From the NCBI GenBank assembly GCA_045614565.1, contig JAZLDG010000101.1, positions 1-64,000 of the forward strand: a stretch of 64,000 bases of DNA, read 5' to 3'. Below are positions 7,506 through 16,033 of this stretch, piece by piece. Numbering within the stretch: position 1 is the stretch's first letter; every line of letters begins with the position of its first letter. The notes beneath the pieces were generated by a model. It did not search any database. It saw only the letters and a list, made by a program, of their open reading frames with translations, and was not told the DNA's origin. This DNA is from Scatosoma sp045614565 (GTDB lineage Bacteria; Bacillota; Clostridia; Christensenellales; Borkfalkiaceae). A program made the translations under genes and the position numbers.

Positions 7506-10500
7506 AAGAAGTGATATTAAAAAAGTTTTGGTAATCGGTTCGGGTCCTATCGTCATCGGACAAGCCGCGGAGTTTGACTATGCGGGCGCGCAAGCTTGCC
7601 GCGTTATGAAAAGCGAAGGCGTAAACGTAGTACTTTGTAATTCCAATCCCGCTACGATTATGACGGATAAAGCGCTTGCGGATGAAATTTATCTTGAACC
7701 GCTCACGGAAGAAACGTTAAAGCGTATTATTATCAAAGAAAAACCCGATAGCTTGCTTGCTTCGCTCGGCGGGCAAACGGGTCTTACGATGGGTTGTAAG
7801 CTTGCAAAATCGGGCTTTTTGGACCAGCACAGCGTAAAATTGATCGGTACGAAGCTGGATGCGATCGACCGTTCGGAAGACAGAGAGCTGTTCAAACAAA
7901 CAATGGAAAAAATCAATCAGCCTTGTGTTCCGTCGGATATTGCGTATACGGTGGAAGAATGCGTAGCGATTGCAAATAAACTCGGTTATCCCGTCATTAT
8001 CCGTCCCGCGTACACCCTTGGCGGCGCAGGCGGCGGCGTGGCGTACACCGAAGAAGAATTGCGCTTAATCTCGCATAACGGCTTGATGCTTTCGCCCATT
8101 ACCCAAGTTTTGATTGAAAAATATATCGCGGGCTGGAAAGAAATTGAATTTGAAGTTATCCGCGATAGAAACGGCAACTGTTTGACCGTATGTTCAATGG
8201 AAAACGTCGACCCCGTCGGCGTGCATACGGGGGACTCTATCGTCGTTGCGCCCGCGGTAACCCTTTCTACGAAAGAATATAATATGCTCCGTAACGCTGC
8301 GCTTTCAATTATCACCGAACTTGGTATTGAAGGCGGTTGTAACGTACAGTTCGCGCTCAATCCCGATTCTTTTGAATATTCGGTTATCGAAGTAAATCCC
8401 CGCGTAAGCCGTTCTTCTGCGCTTGCGTCCAAAGCGACGGGTTTCCCGATTGCAAAGGTTACTTCCAAAATTGCGCTTGGCTATACGCTCGACGAAATCG
8501 TAAACGACGTTACGGGCAACACCTACGCTTGCTTCGAGCCGACGATCGACTATCTCGTCGTAAAAATGCCTAAATGGCCGTTTGATAAATTCTTGTACGC
8601 AAAGCGTGAACTTGGTACGAGAATGAAAGCGACGGGCGAAGTTATGTCCATCGGTACGTCCTTTGAAATGGCGATTATGAAAGCGGTACGCGGCGCGGAA
8701 ATCTCGACGAGTACGATGAATTATAAAAAGTTCGTTAACAGCACCAAGGAAGAACTTTTAGCAAAACTTCCCGAAATGACGGACGAACGCATTTTCGTTG
8801 TATACGCGGCTTTGAAAAAGGGCGTCAGCGTAGACGAAGTATTCAATATCACGAAAATCGACAGATGGTTCTTAAATAAATTCAAAAATCTTATCGCGTA
8901 CGAAGAATTGCTTGCAACGCAAAAATTAACCAAGGATTTGTACGAAGAAGGGAAACGCCTTGGGTATTTGGATAAAGACATTGCGGCGATCAGCGGACAA
9001 AAAATACCCTATCGTAGAAAGCTTGCGTATAAAATGGTAGACACCTGCGCAGCGGAATTTCCCGCAAAAACGCCGTATTTCTATTCAACTGCGGACGATC
9101 CGGCGCACGACGAAGCAAAACCGTTCTTGGAAAAGAGCGAAAAGAAACGTATCGTCGTTATCGGCTCGGGACCTATCCGTATCGGTCAGGGTATTGAATT
9201 CGACTATTCTTCCGTGCATTGCGTATGGACGCTTAAAGAGCTTGGCTACGAAGTAGCGATCATCAATAACAACCCCGAAACGGTTTCCACCGACTTCGAT
9301 ACGGCGGATCGCTTGTATTTCGAGCCGCTTACTCCCGAAGACGTGCAACACGTTTTGGATATCGAAAAGCCTTACGGCGTTATTATCACGTTCGGCGGTC
9401 AAACGGCAATTCACCTTTGCTCGTATTTTGACACGCACGGAATTCGCATTTTGGGTACGTCCGCAGACAGCGTCGATAGGGCGGAAGACAGAGAACGCTT
9501 TGAAGAATTGCTTGAAAAGTATTCCATTCCCCGTCCGAAAGCACTTACGGTTATGACCAAGGAAGAAGCACTTGCGGCGGCGGAAAAGTTGGAATATCCC
9601 GTATTGCTCCGTCCTTCGTACGTTATCGGCGGGCAAAATATGACGATTGCCTTTACCCAAGAAGACGTATGCCGTTATATGGACGTTATCTTAGCGCAGG
9701 GCATTGAAAATCCCGTGCTTTGCGACAAATACCTTATGGGTACGGAGTTGGAAGTAGACGCCATTTCCGACGGAAAGGACGTGCTTATTCCCGGCATTAT
9801 GCAGCATATCGAGCGTACGGGTATTCACTCGGGCGACTCTATCGCGGTATATCCGCCGTATAACCTTGACGATACGATGCTTGAAAAGATTATCGAAGTA
9901 TCCACGCAGCTTGCGTTGGAATTGAAAACGAAAGGTCTTATCAATATTCAATATCTTATCTATCGCGGACAGCTGTACGTCATTGAAGTAAACCCCAGAG
10001 CTTCCCGTACCGTACCGTATATTTCCAAGGTAACGGGCGTGCCGATGGTCGAGCTTGCAACCAAGATCATTACGGGCGCAAAGTTGAAAAAACTCGGTTA
10101 CGGAACGGGCTTGTATCCCGATTCGCCGTACGTTGCGGTAAAAGTACCCGTATTCAGCTTTGAAAAGCTCAACGACGTAAACTCGCAGCTCGGTCCGCAA
10201 ATGAAATCGACGGGCGAAGTACTCGGTATCGGTAAAACGATAGAAGAAGCGATGTTCAAGGGCTTGGTTTCGGCAGGCTTTAAGATGTGCCACCCGTCCG
10301 AACGCCGTCCCGTCGGCGTTTATATGACGGTCAACGATCAAGACAAACTCGATTTGCTCACGATCGCCAAGAAATTCGGCGATTTGGGCTGTACCATGTA
10401 CGCGACGAAGGGTACGGCGAAGGTAATCAACGATTTGGGTATTGATTGCGCCGTCGTAGACAGACTTTCGGCGACCGATTCCGTCATTAAGCTTATGGAC

Positions 10501-11553
10501 GAAGGCAAAATCGACTATATCGTGTATACGGGTAAGACGGATATGGAATCTATCAACGACTTCATTCGTTTGCACCATCACGCGATTTTGCTCGGCATCA
10601 CCGTTTTGACCGCGCTTGATACGGCAAACGCACTCGCGGATATTATAGCAAGTAAATTTACCGAAGACAATACGGAACTTGTGGATATTAACGCACTCCG
10701 TACGGAAAAACTTAAACTGAATTTCACTAAAATGCAATCCTGCGGTAACGATTATATCGTGTTCAATAACCGCGACGGGAAAATAACCTGTCCCGAATCG
10801 ATCGCCGTCAACTACGTTTTACCCCATTACGGAATCGGCGGGGACGGGATTGCCTTGATTGAAAATTCCACCGTTGCCGACGCAAAAATGCGCGTGTTCA
10901 ATAAAGACGGTTCGGAAGCACCGCAAGGCGGAAACGCAATCCGTTGTATCGGTAAGTATTTGTACGAAAAGGGTATCGTTCGTAAGAACGAAATGAAAAT
11001 CGAAACGGCGAAAGGCATTTGTGACGTTAAGGTGTATTCGTTTGGCGGGAAAGTAAATTCCGCAAGCGTAAACCTTGGCAAAGCCGAGCTAGCGGGAAGC
11101 AAAATTCCTTGCGTTTGGAACGAAGAAAGCATCGTTGGCAAAACGATCAACGTGGCTGGCTTGGATTATAAAGTCACGCTCGTAAACGTAGGTAATCCCC
11201 ATTGCGTCATTTTTAGTGACAAGGTGGACGCCGTAAACGTAGAAGCCGTCGGTTCTGAATTTGAAAACTGCGAATATTTCCCCGAAAGTATCAATACGGA
11301 ATTTGTGCGCGTCGTCAATAAAGTGACGATTAAAATGCGCGTATGGGAACGCGGAAGCGGCGAAACGTGGGCTTGCGGTACGGGTGCTTGCGCGGCGGTT
11401 GTTGCGGCGGTTTTGGCGGGACATTGCGAAAAGGATACCAACGTAACCGTCAAGCTTCGCGGCGGGGATTTAACGGTAAATTACCATTCGGACGGTGACG
11501 TAGAACTTATGGGCAGCGTAAAAACCGTTTACGAAGGTACCTTGGAAATCTAA
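7498..11553 (+). CDS. carB: Carbamoyl-phosphate synthase large subunit fused to a DapF-like domain
   Basis: 1351 residues in one uninterrupted frame. Residues 1 to about 1070 are a complete CarB: two halves each starting with a VIGSGPI motif (VLVIGSGPIVIGQAAEFDYA and IVVIGSGPIRIGQGIEFDYS), two ATP-grasp domains, and a C-terminal MGS-like regulatory domain. Residues about 1073-1351 are a diaminopimelate epimerase fold. It starts LNFTKMQSCGNDYIVFN, then IGGDGIALIE, FNKDGSEAPQGGNAIRC, NVGNPHCVIF and ERGSGETWACGTGACAA. The second catalytic Cys (Cys1293) is present; the first, in the usual Cys-Gly-Asn motif, is Gly1144. CarB makes carbamoyl phosphate for pyrimidines and arginine; DapF makes meso-diaminopimelate for the cell wall. 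The join is a short linker with no stop and no plain internal ribosome-binding site. Overlaps carA; followed 14 bp later by a membrane-protein gene. Confidence 0.92.
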   Translation: MPKRSDIKKVLVIGSGPIVIGQAAEFDYAGAQACRVMKSEGVNVVLCNSNPATIMTDKALADEIYLEPLTEETLKRIIIKEKPDSLLASLGGQTGLTMGCKLAKSGFLDQHSVKLIGTKLDAIDRSEDRELFKQTMEKINQPCVPSDIAYTVEECVAIANKLGYPVIIRPAYTLGGAGGGVAYTEEELRLISHNGLMLSPITQVLIEKYIAGWKEIEFEVIRDRNGNCLTVCSMENVDPVGVHTGDSIVVAPAVTLSTKEYNMLRNAALSIITELGIEGGCNVQFALNPDSFEYSVIEVNPRVSRSSALASKATGFPIAKVTSKIALGYTLDEIVNDVTGNTYACFEPTIDYLVVKMPKWPFDKFLYAKRELGTRMKATGEVMSIGTSFEMAIMKAVRGAEISTSTMNYKKFVNSTKEELLAKLPEMTDERIFVVYAALKKGVSVDEVFNITKIDRWFLNKFKNLIAYEELLATQKLTKDLYEEGKRLGYLDKDIAAISGQKIPYRRKLAYKMVDTCAAEFPAKTPYFYSTADDPAHDEAKPFLEKSEKKRIVVIGSGPIRIGQGIEFDYSSVHCVWTLKELGYEVAIINNNPETVSTDFDTADRLYFEPLTPEDVQHVLDIEKPYGVIITFGGQTAIHLCSYFDTHGIRILGTSADSVDRAEDRERFEELLEKYSIPRPKALTVMTKEEALAAAEKLEYPVLLRPSYVIGGQNMTIAFTQEDVCRYMDVILAQGIENPVLCDKYLMGTELEVDAISDGKDVLIPGIMQHIERTGIHSGDSIAVYPPYNLDDTMLEKIIEVSTQLALELKTKGLINIQYLIYRGQLYVIEVNPRASRTVPYISKVTGVPMVELATKIITGAKLKKLGYGTGLYPDSPYVAVKVPVFSFEKLNDVNSQLGPQMKSTGEVLGIGKTIEEAMFKGLVSAGFKMCHPSERRPVGVYMTVNDQDKLDLLTIAKKFGDLGCTMYATKGTAKVINDLGIDCAVVDRLSATDSVIKLMDEGKIDYIVYTGKTDMESINDFIRLHHHAILLGITVLTALDTANALADIIASKFTEDNTELVDINALRTEKLKLNFTKMQSCGNDYIVFNNRDGKITCPESIAVNYVLPHYGIGGDGIALIENSTVADAKMRVFNKDGSEAPQGGNAIRCIGKYLYEKGIVRKNEMKIETAKGICDVKVYSFGGKVNSASVNLGKAELAGSKIPCVWNEESIVGKTINVAGLDYKVTLVNVGNPHCVIFSDKVDAVNVEAVGSEFENCEYFPESINTEFVRVVNKVTIKMRVWERGSGETWACGTGACAAVVAAVLAGHCEKDTNVTVKLRGGDLTVNYHSDGDVELMGSVKTVYEGTLEI

Positions 11554-11566
11554 AATAGGGGGAAGA

Positions 11567-12205
11567 ATGATGGACGCTTTTTACGAAGAAAGCGCGATAA
11601 ATAAAAACGCCAAGAAAGGACAAACGAAATATAAGATCGTGCATATTATTTCCGTAATATGCTTGGTGATTGCTATTATCTTTTTACTAATTTGTCTTAT
11701 GAATATCCCGATTGTACCGCAAGGTGAAATCACGCAGGAAGTGCAAACCGCTTATGAAATGGCGAAGTTTTTGTGTATTTTCAGCGCATTCCAAACGGTG
11801 TTTTTCGGCTCGTTTTGGTTTTTGCTTTACCAGTTGAAAAAACGTCTGAACGTCAGCTATGATTATTGTTTCGTTTCAGGCGAAATTCGCATTTCCAAGG
11901 TATTCAATATCAATAAAAGAAAGCTGATTGCACGCGTTGATTGCGCGGATATGATGCAGGTGGGCGATATCGACAATAGCTCGTACGAGCGTTTGAAATC
12001 CGATCCGTCGACAAAAGAAATCATATGCACGCCCAACGACGCAGCGGGTGAAGGAAAATTTTTTATGTATATCCTTGCTTCTTACGACGGTAAAAAACTG
12101 TTTGTTTTGGAATGTCGAGAAGCACTCTTGATGAATATTATGAAATTTGCAAAGCGTAGCGTACTCGAAAGCGATTACGTAATGCAAGAGAAAAAGCAAA
12201 AATGA
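11567..12205 (+). CDS. Two-helix membrane protein of unknown function (DUF6106-like)
   Basis: 212 residues. After a charged N-terminus there are two hydrophobic helices, IVHIISVICLVIAIIFLLIC (about 25-45) and FLCIFSAFQTVFFGSFWFLL (about 68-87). A soluble C-terminal domain follows, with YDYCFVSGEIRISKVFNINKRK, which resembles the small Clostridial DUF6106 family from memory. The layout suggests a cytoplasmic domain held at the membrane. ATG 11567 follows GGGGGAAG; ATG 11570 is equally possible. It sits in the car operon and overlaps the cysteine desulfurase start by 4 bp (ATGA). No function can be assigned. Confidence 0.7.
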   Translation: MMDAFYEESAINKNAKKGQTKYKIVHIISVICLVIAIIFLLICLMNIPIVPQGEITQEVQTAYEMAKFLCIFSAFQTVFFGSFWFLLYQLKKRLNVSYDYCFVSGEIRISKVFNINKRKLIARVDCADMMQVGDIDNSSYERLKSDPSTKEIICTPNDAAGEGKFFMYILASYDGKKLFVLECREALLMNIMKFAKRSVLESDYVMQEKKQK

Positions 12206-13332
12206 TTTATTTAGATAACGCCGCGACGACCAAACCCTTAAAGGAAGCGTTTGATCGTGCAACGGTGTACGTTACGGAAAAATTCTATAATCCGTCCGCG
12301 TTGTATACGGAAGGATATACCTTGCAGAGCGAGCTGAAAAAAGCGCGCTCCGCTTTGCTTTCCAAGGTCGCCGACGAAAGCTCGTTTGAGCTTGTGTTCA
12401 CGTCCTGTGGCACGGAATCGGACAATCAAGCCGTTTTCTCGTTTGCCAAGCGGGGAAACGCCGTTACGACGGCAGGGGAACATTCTGCCGTTTTTGCGGC
12501 TTTTTCGGAACTTAAAAACCGCGGCGTTGCCGAGCCGCGTTACGCCCCGTTACAGCGTGACGGCAGGGTGGACGTAGAAAAACTGCTTGCTTTGGTAGAC
12601 GATAAGACGAGCTTTATTTCCGTTATGCACGTCAATAACGAAATCGGCGCGATTAACGACGTGAATACGATTGCAAAGCGCGTAAAAGAAAAAAATCCGC
12701 GCGTCATTTTCCATAGCGACGGCGTACAAGCTTACGGGAAAATACCCGTTCTTTTGGCAAAGGAAATCGATTTGTATTCGATAAGCGCGCATAAAATCGG
12801 CGGAATGAAAGGCGTAGGCGCGTTAATTAAAAGAAAATCACTCGTTTTGCCCCCGTATTTGATCGGCGGCGGGCAGGAAGCGGGTAAACGTAGCGGCACG
12901 GAAAATACCTTTGGAATCAAGCATTTTGAATACGCTGCGGAAGCCAAATTTAAGACCTTAAAGGCGGATTACGAGCGTATACGAGCTTACCGCGAACGGT
13001 TTTGGAATTTGCTTGATAAAAGCTTGTTTACACGTTTGTCAAGCCAAGACGGAACACCGTATATTTTAAGCGTTTCCGCTACGGATTTACGCGGGGAAAT
13101 TCTTTTGCATTTGGCGAATGATAAGGGCTTGATCGTGGGTACGGGTTCGGCTTGCTCGTCGAATGCGAAAACGCGGTACAGTAAAGTGGTGCTGGCGTGC
13201 GGATACGACGAAAAAGTCGCGGACGGGGTCCTTCGGTTGAGTTTTTCGCCCGAAACGACGGAAGAAGAAATTACGCAAGCGGCGGAGATTCTCAATGGCG
13301 TGGCAAGCGACTTGAAAAGACGAATGAAATAA
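12202..13332 (+). CDS. Cysteine desulfurase (NifS/IscS family)
   Basis: 376 residues. A PLP enzyme that takes sulfur from cysteine as an enzyme-bound persulfide. Visible are MIYLDNAATTKP, TSCGTESDNQA, HVNNEIGAIND, the Schiff-base lysine in SAHKIGGMKG (Lys198) and the persulfide cysteine in GTGSACSSNAKT (Cys318). The next gene, thiI, begins 12 bp after its stop codon. In Bacillus subtilis the paired NifS-type protein supplies sulfur to ThiI for 4-thiouridine in tRNA, so this gene is best read as the dedicated partner of ThiI rather than a general Fe-S assembly enzyme. Confidence 0.92.
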   Translation: MIYLDNAATTKPLKEAFDRATVYVTEKFYNPSALYTEGYTLQSELKKARSALLSKVADESSFELVFTSCGTESDNQAVFSFAKRGNAVTTAGEHSAVFAAFSELKNRGVAEPRYAPLQRDGRVDVEKLLALVDDKTSFISVMHVNNEIGAINDVNTIAKRVKEKNPRVIFHSDGVQAYGKIPVLLAKEIDLYSISAHKIGGMKGVGALIKRKSLVLPPYLIGGGQEAGKRSGTENTFGIKHFEYAAEAKFKTLKADYERIRAYRERFWNLLDKSLFTRLSSQDGTPYILSVSATDLRGEILLHLANDKGLIVGTGSACSSNAKTRYSKVVLACGYDEKVADGVLRLSFSPETTEEEITQAAEILNGVASDLKRRMK

Positions 13333-13343
13333 AGGAAAAGAAA

Positions 13344-14501
13344 ATGAAAAGAGTAATTATAATCCGTTATTCGGAAATTTGGTTAAAGGGCAAAAATAGG
13401 GGTTTTTTCGAGCGTGCGTTTGAAACGAATATAGAGCGTGCGTTGAAGGATTTTGATTGCGTGCTGACGAAACAAAGCGGGCGATATCTCGTGCAGAATT
13501 TCGATGAAGAATATACCGAGCAAATGGTAGATAAATTGAAAAAGGTATTCGGTGCGCATACGATCAGCGTGGCTTTTGAAACGGCTTCGGATATGCAATC
13601 GATTTTTGAAGCAGCGAAGCTTGTTTCGCGCGAGAGCGGCTCGTTTAAGGTGGAATCTCATCGCGGGGATAAGAAATATCCTTTGACGTCTATTGAAATC
13701 AGTAAAGAGCTGGGCGGTATGTTGCTTGAAAACGCCAAAGGGAAATTGACTGTAGACGTGCATAATCCGTCCTTTACGGTACGGGTTGATATTCGCGAGC
13801 ACGGTTCCGCGCTCGTTTTCGGTGAATTTATCGAAGCGGCAAACGGTATGCCCGTCGGTACGGCGGGGAAAGGACTTCTATTGCTTTCGGGCGGGATTGA
13901 TAGTCCCGTAGCGGGGTATATGATGGCAAAACGGGGAATGAAGGTAGATTGCTTGCATTTCCATAGCTATCCGTATACGAATATGCAGGCAAAGGAAAAG
14001 GTTGTGGAACTTGCTACGATTTTGTCCGAATATACTTGCGGTACGAATTTTTATTCGATCAGCGTAACGCATATTCAAGAAGCGATCCACGAGAAATGCA
14101 AACCGCAGCTTATGATTACGCTTTTAAGACGGTTTATGTACCGAATTGCCGAACGCCACGCCTTGAAAATCGGCGCGCAATGCTTAATTACGGGCGAAAG
14201 CTTGGGACAGGTAGCCAGTCAAACGATCGAAGGTATGACTTCGTCTAATTCGGTTGTGGAGAAATTACCCGTTTTGCGGCCGTTGGTAGGATTTGATAAA
14301 AACGAAATTATTGAAAAATCGGTAAAAATAGGCGCATATGAAACTTCGATTTTGCCTTTTGAAGATTGCTGTACGGTATTTTTGCCCGATTTCCCCGCAA
14401 TTCGTCCGAAGATAGAAGAAATTGAACGGGAAGAAGCCAAGTTAGACGTAGAAGGATTGATTGCAGAAGCGTTTGCAAGCGCGGAAAGAATCAAAATATA
14501 A
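13344..14501 (+). CDS. thiI: tRNA 4-thiouridine synthase ThiI
   Basis: 385 residues from ATG 13344, which follows AAAGGAAAAG at good spacing. It opens MKRVIIIRYSEIWLKGKNRG, as ThiI proteins do. Order: N-terminal ferredoxin-like and THUMP regions (about 1-165), then the adenylating PP-loop SGGIDS starting near residue 181 and GQVASQTIEGM. The C-terminal rhodanese extension of the enterobacterial protein is absent, as usual in Firmicutes. The enzyme activates U8 of tRNA with ATP and inserts sulfur delivered by the desulfurase encoded just upstream. It ends the car-dapF-nifS-thiI gene run. Confidence 0.93.
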   Translation: MKRVIIIRYSEIWLKGKNRGFFERAFETNIERALKDFDCVLTKQSGRYLVQNFDEEYTEQMVDKLKKVFGAHTISVAFETASDMQSIFEAAKLVSRESGSFKVESHRGDKKYPLTSIEISKELGGMLLENAKGKLTVDVHNPSFTVRVDIREHGSALVFGEFIEAANGMPVGTAGKGLLLLSGGIDSPVAGYMMAKRGMKVDCLHFHSYPYTNMQAKEKVVELATILSEYTCGTNFYSISVTHIQEAIHEKCKPQLMITLLRRFMYRIAERHALKIGAQCLITGESLGQVASQTIEGMTSSNSVVEKLPVLRPLVGFDKNEIIEKSVKIGAYETSILPFEDCCTVFLPDFPAIRPKIEEIEREEAKLDVEGLIAEAFASAERIKI

Positions 14502-14548
14502 AAAGTTATGAAAACACGAAATTTTTTTGAAAAGACGGTTGTTTTGGC

Positions 14549-14577
14549 TTGACATTTACTAAAAATTTCACTATAAT
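14549..14577 (+). promoter_or_regulatory. Consensus promoter of tRNA-Thr(GGT)
   Basis: A perfect TTGACA, 17-bp spacer and TATAAT. The last base of the -10 is the first base of the long inverted repeat at 14577-14614. Confidence 0.85.
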
Positions 14578-14614
14578 GTCATAGTAATCGTTAGGGTAAG
14601 CGATTACTATGACA
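14577..14614. repeat. Perfect 14-bp inverted repeat at the tRNA-Thr transcription start
   Basis: TGTCATAGTAATCG, a 10-base spacer, then CGATTACTATGACA. It begins at the -10 hexamer and ends 7 bp before the tRNA. It could act as a DNA operator or as a hairpin at the 5' end of the precursor RNA. Confidence 0.85.
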
Positions 14615-14621
14615 AAAGATT

Positions 14622-14697
<76 letters not shown>

Positions 14698-14705
14698 TAA
14701 TGAAA

Positions 14706-14742
14706 AACACCACGCAAAAGGATTTCGCTTTTGCGGGGTGTT
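14706..14742 (-). terminator. Hairpin terminator shared by tRNA-Thr and ychF
   Basis: A 15-bp stem with one mismatch (AACACCACGCAAAAG / CTTTTGCGGGGTGTT). Only the minus strand has a T run after the stem, so it mainly serves ychF. Confidence 0.7.
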
Positions 14743-14754
14743 AAACGTTATTAT

Positions 14755-15870
14755 TTATTTATTGCTTTTGGATATGTTGAAATAATATTCCACGACGTCG
14801 CCGTCTTGCATAATATATTCCTTGCCTTCGGAGCGAACCTTGCCTTCCGCTTTCGCTGCGGCAATCGAACCGAGATTTAATAAAATTTCCCAGTTGACGA
14901 CGTCGGCGCGAATAAACCCTTTTTCAAAGTCGGTATGAATTTTTCCCGCTGCCTGCGGAGCTTTCATGCCTTTGACGATCGTCCAAGCCCGCGTTTCCTT
15001 TTCGCCTGCCGTCAGGTAAGAAATAAGTCCTAAAAGGGCGTACGATTTTTTAATCAGTCTATCCAAACCGCTTTCGCCAAGCCCAAACTCTTCCATAAAC
15101 AATGCTTTATCGTCGGCGTCCATTTGTGAAAGTTCTTCTTCCGTCTTGGCACAAATCACCAAAACTTCCGCACCTTCTTTTGCCGCAAACTCTTTAACCT
15201 TTACGACGTGGGGGAGTTCGTTTTCGTCCTTACCCATATCGTCTTCTTTAATATTCGCCGCATAGATAACGGGTTTGGTCGTAAGCAAGAAACAGTTTTT
15301 AATAAAATCTTCTTCTTCGTCGGTTACGTCAAAATTACGTGCGGGCTTTTCGCTTTCGAGAAATTGATACAATCTTTCCAAAAACGCATATTCTTCCACG
15401 GCTTTTTTATCCGAACCGCCGCGCGCTTGTACTTTGACTTTATTCATTCTGTTTTGTACGGCTTCCATATCCGACATAATCAGTTCCAAATTGATGGTTT
15501 CAATATCGTCTACGGGATCGATTTTATTGTCTACGTGCGTAATGTTCGCGTCTTCAAAACAGCGTACAACGTGCACGATTGCGTCTACTTCGCGAATGTG
15601 CGAAAGGAATTTATTTCCCAAACCTTCGCCTTTGGACGCGCCTTTGACAAGCCCTGCGATATCGACGAATTCAATAACGGCAGGGGTAACTTTTTTACTT
15701 TGATAAAGTGAAGCCAGCTTGTCCAAGCGTTCGTCGGGAACGGCTACGACGCCGACGTTCGGCTCGATGGTACAAAACGGGTAATTCGCACATTCCGCAC
15801 CTGCGTGCGTGATTGCGTTGAAAAGAGTGGATTTGCCTACGTTGGGAAGTCCTACTACGCCAAGTTTCAT
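14755..15870 (-). CDS. ychF: Redox-regulated ATPase YchF (Obg-like)
   Basis: 371 residues, the usual YchF length. Visible are the P-loop GLPNVGKSTLFNAI, the switch region ANYPFCTIEPNVG, the DIAGLVKGASKGEGLGN motif, the G4 position replaced by ANIKED (the change that makes this family prefer ATP), and a C-terminal TGS domain ending DGDVVEYYFN. It associates with ribosomes and influences translation and stress responses. It is transcribed alone from a TTGCCA-17-TATAAT promoter that faces the argS promoter. Ribosome-binding site AAAAGGAAG. Confidence 0.94.
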   Translation of the reverse strand: MKLGVVGLPNVGKSTLFNAITHAGAECANYPFCTIEPNVGVVAVPDERLDKLASLYQSKKVTPAVIEFVDIAGLVKGASKGEGLGNKFLSHIREVDAIVHVVRCFEDANITHVDNKIDPVDDIETINLELIMSDMEAVQNRMNKVKVQARGGSDKKAVEEYAFLERLYQFLESEKPARNFDVTDEEEDFIKNCFLLTTKPVIYAANIKEDDMGKDENELPHVVKVKEFAAKEGAEVLVICAKTEEELSQMDADDKALFMEEFGLGESGLDRLIKKSYALLGLISYLTAGEKETRAWTIVKGMKAPQAAGKIHTDFEKGFIRADVVNWEILLNLGSIAAAKAEGKVRSEGKEYIMQDGDVVEYYFNISKSNK

Positions 15871-15914
15871 AAAAAAATCTTCCTTTTATGCTTTTTTCTT
15901 AAAATTTCGTATCT

Positions 15915-15943
15915 ATTATAATACAAAATTCAAAATTTGGCAA
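15915..15943 (-). promoter_or_regulatory. Promoter of ychF
   Basis: TTGCCA, 17-bp spacer, TATAAT on the minus strand. Confidence 0.7.
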
Positions 15944-15971
15944 ATTAAAGTTGGCTAAAATATAAAAATAC

Positions 15972-16000
15972 TTGCCGAAATTAAAAAAATATGCTATATT
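15972..16000 (+). promoter_or_regulatory. Promoter of argS
   Basis: TTGCCG, 17-bp spacer, TATATT with extended TGC, divergent from the ychF promoter. Confidence 0.65.
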
Positions 16001-16033
16001 ATTGAAGATAAACAAAAAACGAAGGTGCGTACT

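Noticed and set aside
9691..10737. Long minus-strand open frame opposite carB
   Set aside because: An antisense shadow of carB produced by codon bias; no start context or recognisable domain.
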